Positions 7,631 through 16,051 of a stretch of 64,000 nt of DNA are shown one piece after another. Source of the DNA: Paenibacillus glycanilyticus NBRC 16618. GTDB taxonomy: Bacteria; Bacillota; Bacilli; Paenibacillales; Paenibacillaceae. Position numbers and translations under genes: made by a program. How positions within the stretch are numbered: position 1 is the stretch's first letter; each line of letters starts with the position of its first letter. Under the pieces are notes generated by a model. That model saw only the letters and a list, made by a program, of their open reading frames with translations, ran no database searches and was not told the origin of the DNA. The DNA lies in contig NZ_BILY01000016.1 of assembly GCF_004000805.1 (NCBI RefSeq), forward strand, positions 1 to 64,000. Reading direction: 5' to 3'.

Positions 7631-9116
7631 CTTCATCCTGATCATTATCCATCTCCACGGGAAAAGTAACGGACACGACGGTCCCTGTTGAACTCGTCTC
7701 TATCGTCAGTTCCCCGCCCATTTCAATAATAATTTGCTTGGAGATAAACAGCCCTAAGCCATTGCCTGACTGTTTGGTCGTGAAAAACGGCGTAAACAGC
7801 TTATCCATCACGTCAGGCGGAATTCCCGGCCCCGAATCCTGAACGAACAAAGTGACGGTATGATCTGCTTCCCGCAGCCCAAGTACCAGCCTGCCTCCCG
7901 ATTCCATCGCTTCAATGCTGTTCTTGCATAGATTCAAAATGACCTGCTTCAATAAAGCGACATTGGCTTTAATCGACCTGCCGGCAACAACCCCGTAAGT
8001 GTCCATCTGGATATTGTTCATATTCGTATCCACTTGGATGAGGGGAAGAATATCGTTTACCAGCTTCAACATATCGATCGTTTCCATGCTGCTCTCTTTG
8101 GGCTTGCGGAGCCATAACATTTCGCTGACCAGATCGTTAATGCGGGAAAGCTCCGTCTGGATGAGCTCGACATAGCGCTGCTCTTTCTCAATGCCATACC
8201 TTTTCAATGTTTCGCCTAACAGCTGAACAAATCCCCTTATGCCCGTCAGCGGATTTCTAATCTCATGCGCCACGCCAACAGCCAATTCGCCAAGCGCCGC
8301 ATTCATCTCCGACAAGCGCAGCATCTTTTCAATGTTTTTCCGCTCGGAAATATCGACGGCCGTTGCAATAATTCCCGTTACGCGGCCCTGGTTGTAATAA
8401 GGGATTAAGGTCTTGTATAAGCTTCTTCCGTGCAGCTCGGTTTCGAAGCTGATCGTTTCCCCTTGGAGAATCCGGTCATAATATTGCCCCTCCGTCTTGT
8501 AGAGGAAAGGGAATATTTCCCTGACCGTTTTCCCATAGCTGTTAGCCGTCGTATAACCAAGCTCCTCCGCGATTCTCCCTTCGGCCAGGACGTAATAAAG
8601 CTCGCCGTCTTCCCTCTTCTTCATTTGAATCACAAAGCCGTTCACGGAACGAACCGTCTGCAGAAGCTCTTCTTTCATTTCATCGTATTTATTTTTCTCG
8701 ATGGCTTTCACGATTGAGATGTCTCTGCCCGCGATCAGAATACACGGCTTCGCCAAGATGTTGATCAACTCCAAATTCAGGACGCAGGTCACGATATTAT
8801 TCTGCCGGTCTCTGACCTCGATCTCTAAATCCTGGATCAATCCGCTCTCCTCCAAAGCGGACATGACATTGTCCCGCTCCACCGCGTTCGTCCAAATCCC
8901 CAGATCAAAAACATTAAGCTTAAGCAGCTCTTCGTCACTATAGCCCAGCCTTCGAACAACGGAATCGTTGGCGTAAATAAATTCGCCGTCATGGAAGGTC
9001 GTAATGCAGACGAATTCCGATCTCATGCTCAAAATCCGGTTTAATAAAAATTGCGTCAGCTCGCTATTTTGATTCACGAACAGTTCATGTTGGAAGTGAT
9101 CTCTTAGCGACAGCAT
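7617..9116 (-). CDS. PAS-domain sensor histidine kinase, sporulation kinase type
   Basis: A kinase of about 499 residues with no obvious membrane helices, hence cytoplasmic. Two or three PAS domains fill residues 30-265. A HisKA domain follows with the phosphorylated His in VAHEIRNPLTG, then a HATPase domain with N box NLCKNSIEAM, G1 DSGPGIPPDV and GNGLGLFISKQ. The layout matches the soluble KinA/KinE sporulation kinases that feed the Spo0F phosphorelay; no response regulator is adjacent, which fits an orphan kinase. I start at the ATG at 9116 because AGGTGG is five bases upstream; a GTG nine bases earlier lies inside that site. The exact signal and partner are unknown. Confidence 0.85.
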   Translation of the reverse strand: MLSLRDHFQHELFVNQNSELTQFLLNRILSMRSEFVCITTFHDGEFIYANDSVVRRLGYSDEELLKLNVFDLGIWTNAVERDNVMSALEESGLIQDLEIEVRDRQNNIVTCVLNLELINILAKPCILIAGRDISIVKAIEKNKYDEMKEELLQTVRSVNGFVIQMKKREDGELYYVLAEGRIAEELGYTTANSYGKTVREIFPFLYKTEGQYYDRILQGETISFETELHGRSLYKTLIPYYNQGRVTGIIATAVDISERKNIEKMLRLSEMNAALGELAVGVAHEIRNPLTGIRGFVQLLGETLKRYGIEKEQRYVELIQTELSRINDLVSEMLWLRKPKESSMETIDMLKLVNDILPLIQVDTNMNNIQMDTYGVVAGRSIKANVALLKQVILNLCKNSIEAMESGGRLVLGLREADHTVTLFVQDSGPGIPPDVMDKLFTPFFTTKQSGNGLGLFISKQIIIEMGGELTIETSSTGTVVSVTFPVEMDNDQDEEKSI

Positions 9117-9217
9117 GGCATCCACCTACATTCCGTCTTTTTCTAGTAGTGATTATACACTCCTTATGTTAAATCGGAATAGCGGGAAACAAATTTACTG
9201 CTATATCGCGAACAAAA

Positions 9218-9242
9218 AGAGGAGCGTTAGTATCGCTCCTCT
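9218..9242 (-). terminator. Rho-independent terminator
   Basis: AGAGGAGCG and CGCTCCTCT form a 9-bp stem with a 7-nt loop, followed on the minus strand by TTTTTG. It lies 12 bp after the isomerase/epimerase gene. Confidence 0.8.
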
Positions 9243-9254
9243 GTTAAGGCCTTA

Positions 9255-10112
9255 TTAAAGAGATTGCCAGATCTTCTTCAATTGATTGAGTCCCTGCTGA
9301 ACGCCGAAACGGCATGGCTCCAAGCCTTCGAACTCAACGGAAATATAGCCGTCATAGCCGGAGCTTTTCACAATGCCGAGCACCCGGCACATGTCGATAT
9401 CGCCTTGGCCTACAATGGCTCCACGCAAATAATTGCCGCGTGCGGAGCGGAACCAGCCGTCTCCAAGGTCGCTTTCGGGATGACGCACATAGAAATCTTT
9501 AATATGTACCATAGCCGCATACTCGATATTATTGGAGACGCCAACAACCGGATTTTCGTCTACGCAAACGAAGTTGCCGACGTCCAGCGTTGTTTTGAAA
9601 TTGTCCCGGTCCGTTGCATGCAGGAGTGCCTGGACACGATCGCTGGCTTGAAGGAAATAACCATGATTTTCAACCGTTGTCGTAATTCCCTTCGCAGCCG
9701 CGTAATCGGCGATCCGGCGGCAAGCCTCTGCGAGCTTGGGAAGCTCGTTGTTGAAATTTCGGATCGACGTATCCGGCGACGATGCCACGTCGTGGCGCAT
9801 CAGACCAACGCCAAGCTTAGCCGCAATATCCACTTCCCGCATAACGCGCTCAATCTCTTGCTCGTATTCCGCTTCGCTTTTACCGGCGAAATTGGCTCCT
9901 ATCAGATAGTTGGAGATAGCAATGCCCACCTCGTCCGCTTTACGGCGGATGTCATCAATTAATTCCGAATTCTCCGTCAAATTGAAGCCAAGCGGCACAA
10001 TTTCAACATGCTCGCCGCCAATTTCGGCAATCGTGGCAATGACGTCAATAACGTCCATTTCCCCTGATTGAAGCGCTTGATAGTAGCTATAGGTGCTGAT
10101 CCCAAATTTCAT
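9255..10112 (-). CDS. Sugar phosphate isomerase/epimerase (AP-endonuclease 2-like TIM barrel)
   Basis: A 285-residue member of the xylose isomerase-like TIM-barrel family. Sequence marks are HVEIVPLGFN near residue 35, MRHDVAS, TVENHGYF (metal-binding Glu and nearby His), TTLDVGNF (Asp) and VHIKDFY (His/Lys), ending with ISVEFEGLE (Glu). These cover the usual Glu-Asp-His-Glu metal set. It is the last gene of a carbohydrate locus (binding protein, two permeases, sulfatase), so it probably isomerises or epimerises the released sugar. A hairpin separates it from the sulfatase gene, so it may be transcribed separately. The substrate is unknown. Confidence 0.82.
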   Translation of the reverse strand: MKFGISTYSYYQALQSGEMDVIDVIATIAEIGGEHVEIVPLGFNLTENSELIDDIRRKADEVGIAISNYLIGANFAGKSEAEYEQEIERVMREVDIAAKLGVGLMRHDVASSPDTSIRNFNNELPKLAEACRRIADYAAAKGITTTVENHGYFLQASDRVQALLHATDRDNFKTTLDVGNFVCVDENPVVGVSNNIEYAAMVHIKDFYVRHPESDLGDGWFRSARGNYLRGAIVGQGDIDMCRVLGIVKSSGYDGYISVEFEGLEPCRFGVQQGLNQLKKIWQSL

Positions 10113-10238
10113 CGCTGAATCTTCCTCCCCATTATGGCTGACTCATTCATTCACGTTATAGCCAAGCTAGTTTACCTATCTATCAGAATAATACCATGGT
10201 TTGGATATTGCGGATATGGAGGATTGCAGCTCACGCCA

Positions 10239-10275
10239 AAAACCAACTGGCTTCATTTGGAAACCAGTTGGTTTT
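10239..10275 (-). terminator. Rho-independent terminator
   Basis: AAAACCAACTGG pairs with CCAGTTGGTTTT across a 13-nt loop, followed on the minus strand by a short T run. It ends the sulfatase gene transcript. Confidence 0.7.
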
Positions 10276-10287
10276 GATTCGTTACTT

Positions 10288-11763
10288 TTACGTATTCTCA
10301 AGACCTAGTCGTTCATATTGCTCGACTGGCGAATCGTTCTCTTTCATCAGCTGTGTCAGCAGCTTTACCATCCTTGCCTCAACCTCCGCATTCTCCAAAG
10401 GCTGGGTTTGCCGCGGATCCAGTTCGACATCGAATAACAAAGTACCGTATTCATGCAGATTTCCAAAAGTCTTTGCCGGAATGCGGAGCGTTTTGATGCC
10501 TTTCGTAAATGTAAATGGCTTGGCCAGCTCCAATTGCTGCAGCTCATTCGGATGGAACCGGCTGCGCATATGCGTAGGCATCAACGTGTAATCGTACAGC
10601 GGCGTATTGTCTTTGGACGCCGCCGCCTTCATATACACATAACGGCCGTCCGTCACGTTAACATGCCCGCCGTGGATGCCGAACAACGCTGCTTCGCGAA
10701 CCGGCTCGTCTTTCTCAATCGTATAACGCAATGACTTCCCTTGCATATCCTTCGGCAGCTCCACTTGGAAGAAGTCGAGCAGCGTCGCCGGAAGGTCGAT
10801 GGTCTGCACCAGGCTGTTTCTTCGCTCGCCCTTGACTCCTGTCCGCGGATCCCAGATAAAGAGCGGCGTATGCGCTACTTCATTGTAGAATGGCTGTACG
10901 CATTTGGCCCATTGCTCATGCTCGCCTAGCAGGAAACCGTGGTCCGTGTTTACGATCAGCAGCGTATCCCTCCACAGATCAAGGCGGTCCATCGTATCAA
11001 GAACTTTCCCCAAATAATGATCGCACATCGTCAGCAAGGCTGCATATTCGTAGCGCATATGCTCTACTTCTTCCGGTGATTCCGTAACCGGACCATACAC
11101 GGGCCAATCGGCAAGCCGACCCTCATACTCATGCTCGTAGAGCATCTTGAATTCCTCCGGACTGTAGAAAGGCTCATGCGGGTCAAACGTCTCAAGCTGG
11201 AGAAACCAGTTATCTTCCTCATGATTGGTCTCGATAAACTCCAGCCCCCCGGCAAACGTCAACGCCTGCGGAAATTGACCGGCGTCTACAATATATTTGC
11301 GGTTAATCCGATCCTGACGGTACATTTTGCGGGCAATGGGATGAAGGTTGTTCAGATTGACGCCTTCCGGATTACGAACCTCTCCCTTCCATGGATCTCC
11401 TTCTTGGCCTCTGATCAGCTCGAATGACTGATAACGCGGATGATAGGTCCCGCCTCCGTCCTCCCAATAATGCTGATGGTCGGTAATTAAATGGGTATAT
11501 ACGCCCGCTTCACCCAATCGTTCGATTGCGGAATCGTCAAAGGGCTCGAGCGGTCCCCAGCTGCGATGCAGGAAATTATATCTTCCCGTATGCAGCTCGC
11601 GGCGGGCCGGCATGCAGGGCATGCTCCCGACGTAGCTTTTGTCGAACACAACGGTCCGTTCCGCCAATCGCTTGAAATTTGGGGTGCGAATCCAATCCGG
11701 CCCGCCATATGCAGATAACATATGCCGGTTTAACGTGTCAAACATGACCATAATGGCTTTCAT
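10288..11763 (-). CDS. Cys-type sulfatase
   Basis: A 491-residue alkaline-phosphatase-superfamily sulfatase. The catalytic motif is CMPARRELHTGR with Cys50, which would be converted to formylglycine (C-x-P-x-R). The metal Asp is in MFDTLN (Asp9) and the second metal site is in VNTDHGFLLGEHEQWAK. No signal peptide is visible, so it acts in the cytoplasm on imported sulfated sugars. It directly follows the ABC permease genes (7 bp), with AAAGGATGAGG as ribosome site. No formylglycine-generating or anaerobic maturase gene lies in the window. Alkyl or phosphonate ester hydrolysis is an alternative reaction within the superfamily. Confidence 0.9.
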   Translation of the reverse strand: MKAIMVMFDTLNRHMLSAYGGPDWIRTPNFKRLAERTVVFDKSYVGSMPCMPARRELHTGRYNFLHRSWGPLEPFDDSAIERLGEAGVYTHLITDHQHYWEDGGGTYHPRYQSFELIRGQEGDPWKGEVRNPEGVNLNNLHPIARKMYRQDRINRKYIVDAGQFPQALTFAGGLEFIETNHEEDNWFLQLETFDPHEPFYSPEEFKMLYEHEYEGRLADWPVYGPVTESPEEVEHMRYEYAALLTMCDHYLGKVLDTMDRLDLWRDTLLIVNTDHGFLLGEHEQWAKCVQPFYNEVAHTPLFIWDPRTGVKGERRNSLVQTIDLPATLLDFFQVELPKDMQGKSLRYTIEKDEPVREAALFGIHGGHVNVTDGRYVYMKAAASKDNTPLYDYTLMPTHMRSRFHPNELQQLELAKPFTFTKGIKTLRIPAKTFGNLHEYGTLLFDVELDPRQTQPLENAEVEARMVKLLTQLMKENDSPVEQYERLGLENT

Positions 11764-11770
11764 CTATTCC

Positions 11771-12637
11771 TCATCCTTTCACACTGGACGCCATAACGCT
11801 GCGAATGAACTGCTTCTGGAACACGAAGAACATCACGATAATCGGAAGCGATACGAGCAGGGACGCTGCCATGAGCAGGTTGTATTGAACTCCATGCTCG
11901 CCCCGGAACACTTGCAGGCCAAGCTGAAGCGTCCGCATCGACTCGCTGTTCGTGTAAATTAACGGATGAAAGAAATCATTCCATACGCTAACGAACTTGA
12001 AGATGCCAAGCGTCGCAACCAGCGGCCCGCTCTGCGGCAAATAGATCGTAAAGAATAAACGCAGATAGCCCGCTCCGTCAATAAAAGCCGCCTCGTCAAG
12101 CGCCTTCGGAAACTGCAAATAAAACTGACGTGCCATAAAGATACCAAATGCCCCTGCCAACTCGGGTATGATCAGAGCATAATAGCTATCCAGCCAGCCG
12201 TTGCCTCCCGAGCCAAGAAAGTTATTCCCTCCAAATAGCGGAATCGACTTCATAATCAGAAACTGCGGGATAATGACAACCTGTGCAGGCACCATCATCC
12301 CCGCCAGCATGGCCAGGAAGATAGGCTGATTGCCTTTAAAGGAAATACGTGCGAAAGTAAAGCCCGAAAGCGAGTTAATCAGCAGACTTCCGATTACGAC
12401 AACAATCGTGACGATTGCGGTATTTTTGAAATAAGTAGGCCAATCCCCCTTCTGCAAAGCTTTCGCATAATTGTCCAGATGCCAGGTTTCCGGCAAGAGA
12501 CTCATGGCTCCAAGCGAAAATTCGGCATCTCCCTTCATGGAGGTGAAGAAAGCTATCAGAAGCGGTAAGACCGTTATCGCGGAGATCAAGACAAGGACGA
12601 AATACGCCATGCCTTGTTCTGTTTTTGTCAGTTTCAT
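11771..12637 (-). CDS. Carbohydrate ABC transporter permease (MalG/CUT1 type)
   Basis: A 288-residue membrane permease with six predicted helices and the EAA loop ALDEAAFIDGAGYLRLFFTIYLPQSGP, here quoted in part as EAAFIDGAGYLRLFF, which contacts the ATPase. It pairs with the neighbouring MalF-type permease (9 bp apart) and the lipoprotein binding protein. As in most CUT1 systems, no ATPase is encoded here; a shared MsmX-type ATPase elsewhere is expected. The sulfatase gene follows at once, so the cargo is probably a sulfated oligosaccharide or sugar. That is inferred from context. Confidence 0.9.
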   Translation of the reverse strand: MKLTKTEQGMAYFVLVLISAITVLPLLIAFFTSMKGDAEFSLGAMSLLPETWHLDNYAKALQKGDWPTYFKNTAIVTIVVVIGSLLINSLSGFTFARISFKGNQPIFLAMLAGMMVPAQVVIIPQFLIMKSIPLFGGNNFLGSGGNGWLDSYYALIIPELAGAFGIFMARQFYLQFPKALDEAAFIDGAGYLRLFFTIYLPQSGPLVATLGIFKFVSVWNDFFHPLIYTNSESMRTLQLGLQVFRGEHGVQYNLLMAASLLVSLPIIVMFFVFQKQFIRSVMASSVKG

Positions 12638-12646
12638 TGTTCACCT

Positions 12647-13519
12647 CTATTCGGCCGACGCATTCCGGCTGCCCACGGCGTATTGAATAACCGTCACAAC
12701 AAAGGTTGCAGCGAGGAGGAATACGGCCATGGCCGACGCATAGCCCATTTTATACTCCTGGAAGCTGGCCCCTACGATTTGGGTAACGACGGTCGTACTG
12801 GAATTGGCCGGACCGCCTCCCGTCAGCACGAAGACAAGATCGAATACCTGGAAAGAACGAATCGTAGCGGTAATAAACAGGAACAGCGTCATCGGCTTAA
12901 GCAGCGGTATTGTAATATGCCAGAACTTGCGCAAGCCGGACGCCCCGTCGAGACTTGCGGCTTCATATAAGCTTTCCGAGATACTCTGAATACCGGAGAG
13001 AAAAATAATCATGGCGTAACCGATGCCAACCCAAATCCCAATGAGAATAACGGAGCTTAGCGAAGTCTTCGGGTCCTGCAGCCAGTTGCGGCCTTCCAAA
13101 CCGATTAACTTAAGGAAGCCGTTAATAGGTCCTTGGCGCGGATCAAACAACCACAACCAGGTCATCGCGACCGCTACGGATGAAATAACCCCAGGCAAGT
13201 ACAAGAATGCCCGAAACAGGGCGAGCCCCCGAAGCCTCAAGGCCAGCAAGTTAGCCAGGATAAGCCCGATAACCATGCTTGGAATAACTGTACCGATCCA
13301 ATACAACGCCGTATTTTTCACAGCCCGATGAAAGATTTCGTCTCCCCACAGACGTTCAAAGTTTTTGAAGCCTACCCATTCCGGAGCATTCAGCATCGTA
13401 TAGTCCGTAAAGCTTAAATAGAGCACCCAAACGATCGGCAGCAAAATAAACAATACGAACAAAACGACGCTTGGGAATATAAGCATATACGGAATGAAGC
13501 GGTTTAACCCCTTGTTCAT
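12647..13519 (-). CDS. Carbohydrate ABC transporter permease (MalF/UgpA type)
   Basis: A 290-residue permease. It begins with IPYMLIFPSVVLFVLFILLP, a typical first helix of MalF-type permeases, and carries the coupling loop ESLYEAASLDGASGLRKFW, followed by ITIPLLKPM. It forms the heterodimeric channel with the MalG-type subunit downstream. The gene lies 69 bp after the binding-protein gene in the same direction. No fused ATPase is present. Confidence 0.9.
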   Translation of the reverse strand: MNKGLNRFIPYMLIFPSVVLFVLFILLPIVWVLYLSFTDYTMLNAPEWVGFKNFERLWGDEIFHRAVKNTALYWIGTVIPSMVIGLILANLLALRLRGLALFRAFLYLPGVISSVAVAMTWLWLFDPRQGPINGFLKLIGLEGRNWLQDPKTSLSSVILIGIWVGIGYAMIIFLSGIQSISESLYEAASLDGASGLRKFWHITIPLLKPMTLFLFITATIRSFQVFDLVFVLTGGGPANSSTTVVTQIVGASFQEYKMGYASAMAVFLLAATFVVTVIQYAVGSRNASAE

Positions 13520-13588
13520 TAGTCGTGCCTCCCGGACAGGGAAAGCAGCCCGTTATGACTTTCAGGGCCGCTCTCCTCTTAATCTCCC

Positions 13589-14893
13589 TTACTTGGCGCT
13601 CTCGATCTCCTCTCTTGCCAGATCCGCGTTCGCCTTCAAAGCTTCTTCAACAGGACGGATCCCGTTATAGGCTTCCTCCAGCGCGAGGCGCAAATATTTC
13701 ACGTTAATTGCCCAATTTCCGGAGGCACCATAGCCTTTCGCGTCGTTTAAAGCCTCAAATGCCGCAGCGTACGCCGGGCCTAGCTTCACATAGTCGTCCT
13801 TCAACGATTGAAGCGGCGGAATAGCGCCGGTCTTTGTCGTAAACTCCAGTACATTGTCATCCTCGAAGAAGAATTTGATAAACTCCCAGGCTGCTTCCGG
13901 ATGCTTCGTCTTCTGGGCGGCAGTCAGGAATGTGCCAAGCATCAGGGCTGTTCGTTCCCCTTCGGGACCTGCCGGCGGCAGTGCCCATCCGATGTTCTCT
14001 TCCCCAACCGTTTTCCGGAGCTCCGCAATGCCTTGCGCGGAGGTGAAGGATATGGCGGCTTGGCTGTTTTGGAACGGAGTGCCGTTTATCTGCTGCTGGT
14101 TCGATGGAATAATGGCGCCGGATTTATATAAATCAACCATCTTTTGCACCAGCTCTATCGATTTTGGCGAATCAAACGTAGGGTTACCATCCGCATCGTA
14201 GAAGTCTTCGCCGAGCAAGAACAGCAGCGATAAATACGATTGTTCTCCGTTTGATGTCTGAATATCAATGCCCGCGCGTTCCGTTGTACCCCCATTTACG
14301 ACCTTAAGCTTTTCTGCAAAATCGAATATCTCGTCAAATGTCTTAGGTGGAGTCTCGGGATCAAGACCGGCTTCCTTGAAGAAATCTTTGCGCCACGCAA
14401 GCGGCCGGATTTCCGGAAGAAGCAGGCCGTACTGACCGCTCTTATATTGTCCCGCCTCAAGAATATCAGGGAAGAAATCTTTCTCGCCCGCCCACTGATC
14501 CTTTTGAATGTATGGCGTTAAATCCAGGTATTTACCTTGATTTACCGTCGAGATGAGCTGACCAAAGCCTAAGCCATGAACGTCTGGCTGCAGACCTCCC
14601 GAATAAGCGACCGTCAATTTCTGAAAATAATCCGCCCAAGGGATAAACGTAGGCTCCACATGGATATCGGTATGGGCTTGTTCGAACTTCGTAATGACGT
14701 CCTTAACCGCCCCTGTCAAAATTTCGTCCGTTCCCGGATACCAGAATTTCAAGGTTACCTTCTCTGACTTTTCCGTACCGTTCGAAGAAGCATTAGCGCT
14801 GCTGGCACTGCTCTCCGAATTCCCCGACGAACATGCCGATAAGATAGCTGCCGTTGAGAGCACTACCGCAAGACCAAGCGTAACTTTTTTCAT
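13589..14893 (-). CDS. ABC transporter extracellular sugar-binding lipoprotein
   Basis: A 434-residue family 1 solute-binding protein. The signal peptide ends in the lipobox ILSAC (Cys about residue 21), followed by a Ser/Asn-rich linker. The body shows TLKFWYPGTDEI, EPTFIPWADYFQKLTVAYSG and an Ala/Trp-rich C-terminal lobe ending EAWEFIKFF-type segments (here EAAWEFIKFF), typical of CUT1 binding proteins. It is the first gene of the operon with the two permeases and sulfatase. The divergent AraC gene 214 bp away is the likely regulator. On the minus strand a TATAAT box at 15017-15022 may be its -10 element; I see no good -35. Confidence 0.9.
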   Translation of the reverse strand: MKKVTLGLAVVLSTAAILSACSSGNSESSASSANASSNGTEKSEKVTLKFWYPGTDEILTGAVKDVITKFEQAHTDIHVEPTFIPWADYFQKLTVAYSGGLQPDVHGLGFGQLISTVNQGKYLDLTPYIQKDQWAGEKDFFPDILEAGQYKSGQYGLLLPEIRPLAWRKDFFKEAGLDPETPPKTFDEIFDFAEKLKVVNGGTTERAGIDIQTSNGEQSYLSLLFLLGEDFYDADGNPTFDSPKSIELVQKMVDLYKSGAIIPSNQQQINGTPFQNSQAAISFTSAQGIAELRKTVGEENIGWALPPAGPEGERTALMLGTFLTAAQKTKHPEAAWEFIKFFFEDDNVLEFTTKTGAIPPLQSLKDDYVKLGPAYAAAFEALNDAKGYGASGNWAINVKYLRLALEEAYNGIRPVEEALKANADLAREEIESAK

Positions 14894-15107
14894 ATAGGCT
14901 TCCCCCTGCCAATAGATAATGTTGAGACAAGCAGCGCGCCATCCGGTTTTCCGGTCTGAAATGCAAGTTCACTATTCCTGCTGGATTACTTGTATTTATG
15001 CTTATCAATGTTTAGTATTATAGCATCTAGCCCTTTTCGAGTATTTATCAGAAATGAAGATTAATGTTTCAAAAATACAGATTTTTATAGTTAAGGGGGA
15101 TTGGGAA

Positions 15108-16034
15108 ATGAACAACTTTATGGAATTCAGCAATCAAAGCTCGCTTGATCATGTCAACATCAACATCCGCTGGCTGAAGGAATGGCGATTAACGGATGTC
15201 CATCATCGCCATTTGTTTATTTTTCCATACACCGCCTTTTGGCTCGTCCTGTCCGGCACGGCAACCATTGAGCTGAACCATGTCCCTTACAAGGTGAAGG
15301 CCGGCGATATCGTATCGATCCCCTCGAAATCGGCGCAGTCCTGGAAGGAGGTTGGTCAAGATGAGCCTTTTTGCTACCTGTCTCTTGCCTGCGAAGCTAC
15401 GATTGGCGTCATTGATTTAATCCGGTCCTACAGCTTCCCCCCTATCGTCTCCGATATCCCGCAGGAGGAGATTAATCGGCTCATCGCCGAATGGAGATGC
15501 CTCGCGGACGAGTACAACGATTTCATCCAGCTCTTCGACGATAAGGATGTGAAATCCATGGAGAAAGGAAGCGGGTCCTATCCGGTGTTCAAGCTGAATA
15601 CGGATCAGACGATTCGCCATCTCCGGATTCGCGCCAAGGGTACGTTATGGGTGCAATTGCTATGCCAGACGCTCCGGTCCCGCCTGCCCGACGAACCTGT
15701 CGCCTTCGATAACCGGGTATTTGAGGTATGCGATTACGTGGAGAAGAGGCTGCATGAACCTCCTACCCTGGACGAGATGGCCGATTTTGTATCGCTTAGC
15801 AAGGAGCAGCTCCGTACTCTCTTTCAAGCCGCTTACGGCATTTCCCCCGTAAAATACGTCCGTCACGTTCGGCTGCAGCGGGCAAGAGACTTGCTTATGC
15901 TAACCTCCTATCCCTTGAAGGAGATTGCCAGAATGATCGGTTTCCAGGACCAGCATCACTTCTCGCGGGCATTTCAGCAAGCCGAGAATATATCTCCCCA
16001 GGCGTATAGAAAAAGGATTGCTTCGAGGGAGTAA
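15108..16034 (+). CDS. AraC-family transcriptional regulator
   Basis: A regulator of about 308 residues. An N-terminal cupin-like sugar-sensing domain (about 15-130, including IFPYTAFWLVLSGTATIEL and KAGDIVSIPS) is followed by a linker and a C-terminal double helix-turn-helix (about 205-305; RARDLLMLTSYPLKEIARMI and FQDQHHFSRAFQQAENISP). The ATG at 15108 has AAGGGGGA seven bases upstream, so the earlier in-frame ATG at 15054 is unlikely. It is divergent from the sugar-ABC/sulfatase operon, and probably activates it when the sugar is bound. Confidence 0.88.
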   Translation: MNNFMEFSNQSSLDHVNINIRWLKEWRLTDVHHRHLFIFPYTAFWLVLSGTATIELNHVPYKVKAGDIVSIPSKSAQSWKEVGQDEPFCYLSLACEATIGVIDLIRSYSFPPIVSDIPQEEINRLIAEWRCLADEYNDFIQLFDDKDVKSMEKGSGSYPVFKLNTDQTIRHLRIRAKGTLWVQLLCQTLRSRLPDEPVAFDNRVFEVCDYVEKRLHEPPTLDEMADFVSLSKEQLRTLFQAAYGISPVKYVRHVRLQRARDLLMLTSYPLKEIARMIGFQDQHHFSRAFQQAENISPQAYRKRIASRE

Positions 16035-16051
16035 AAGCTTTAGCCCACTTT

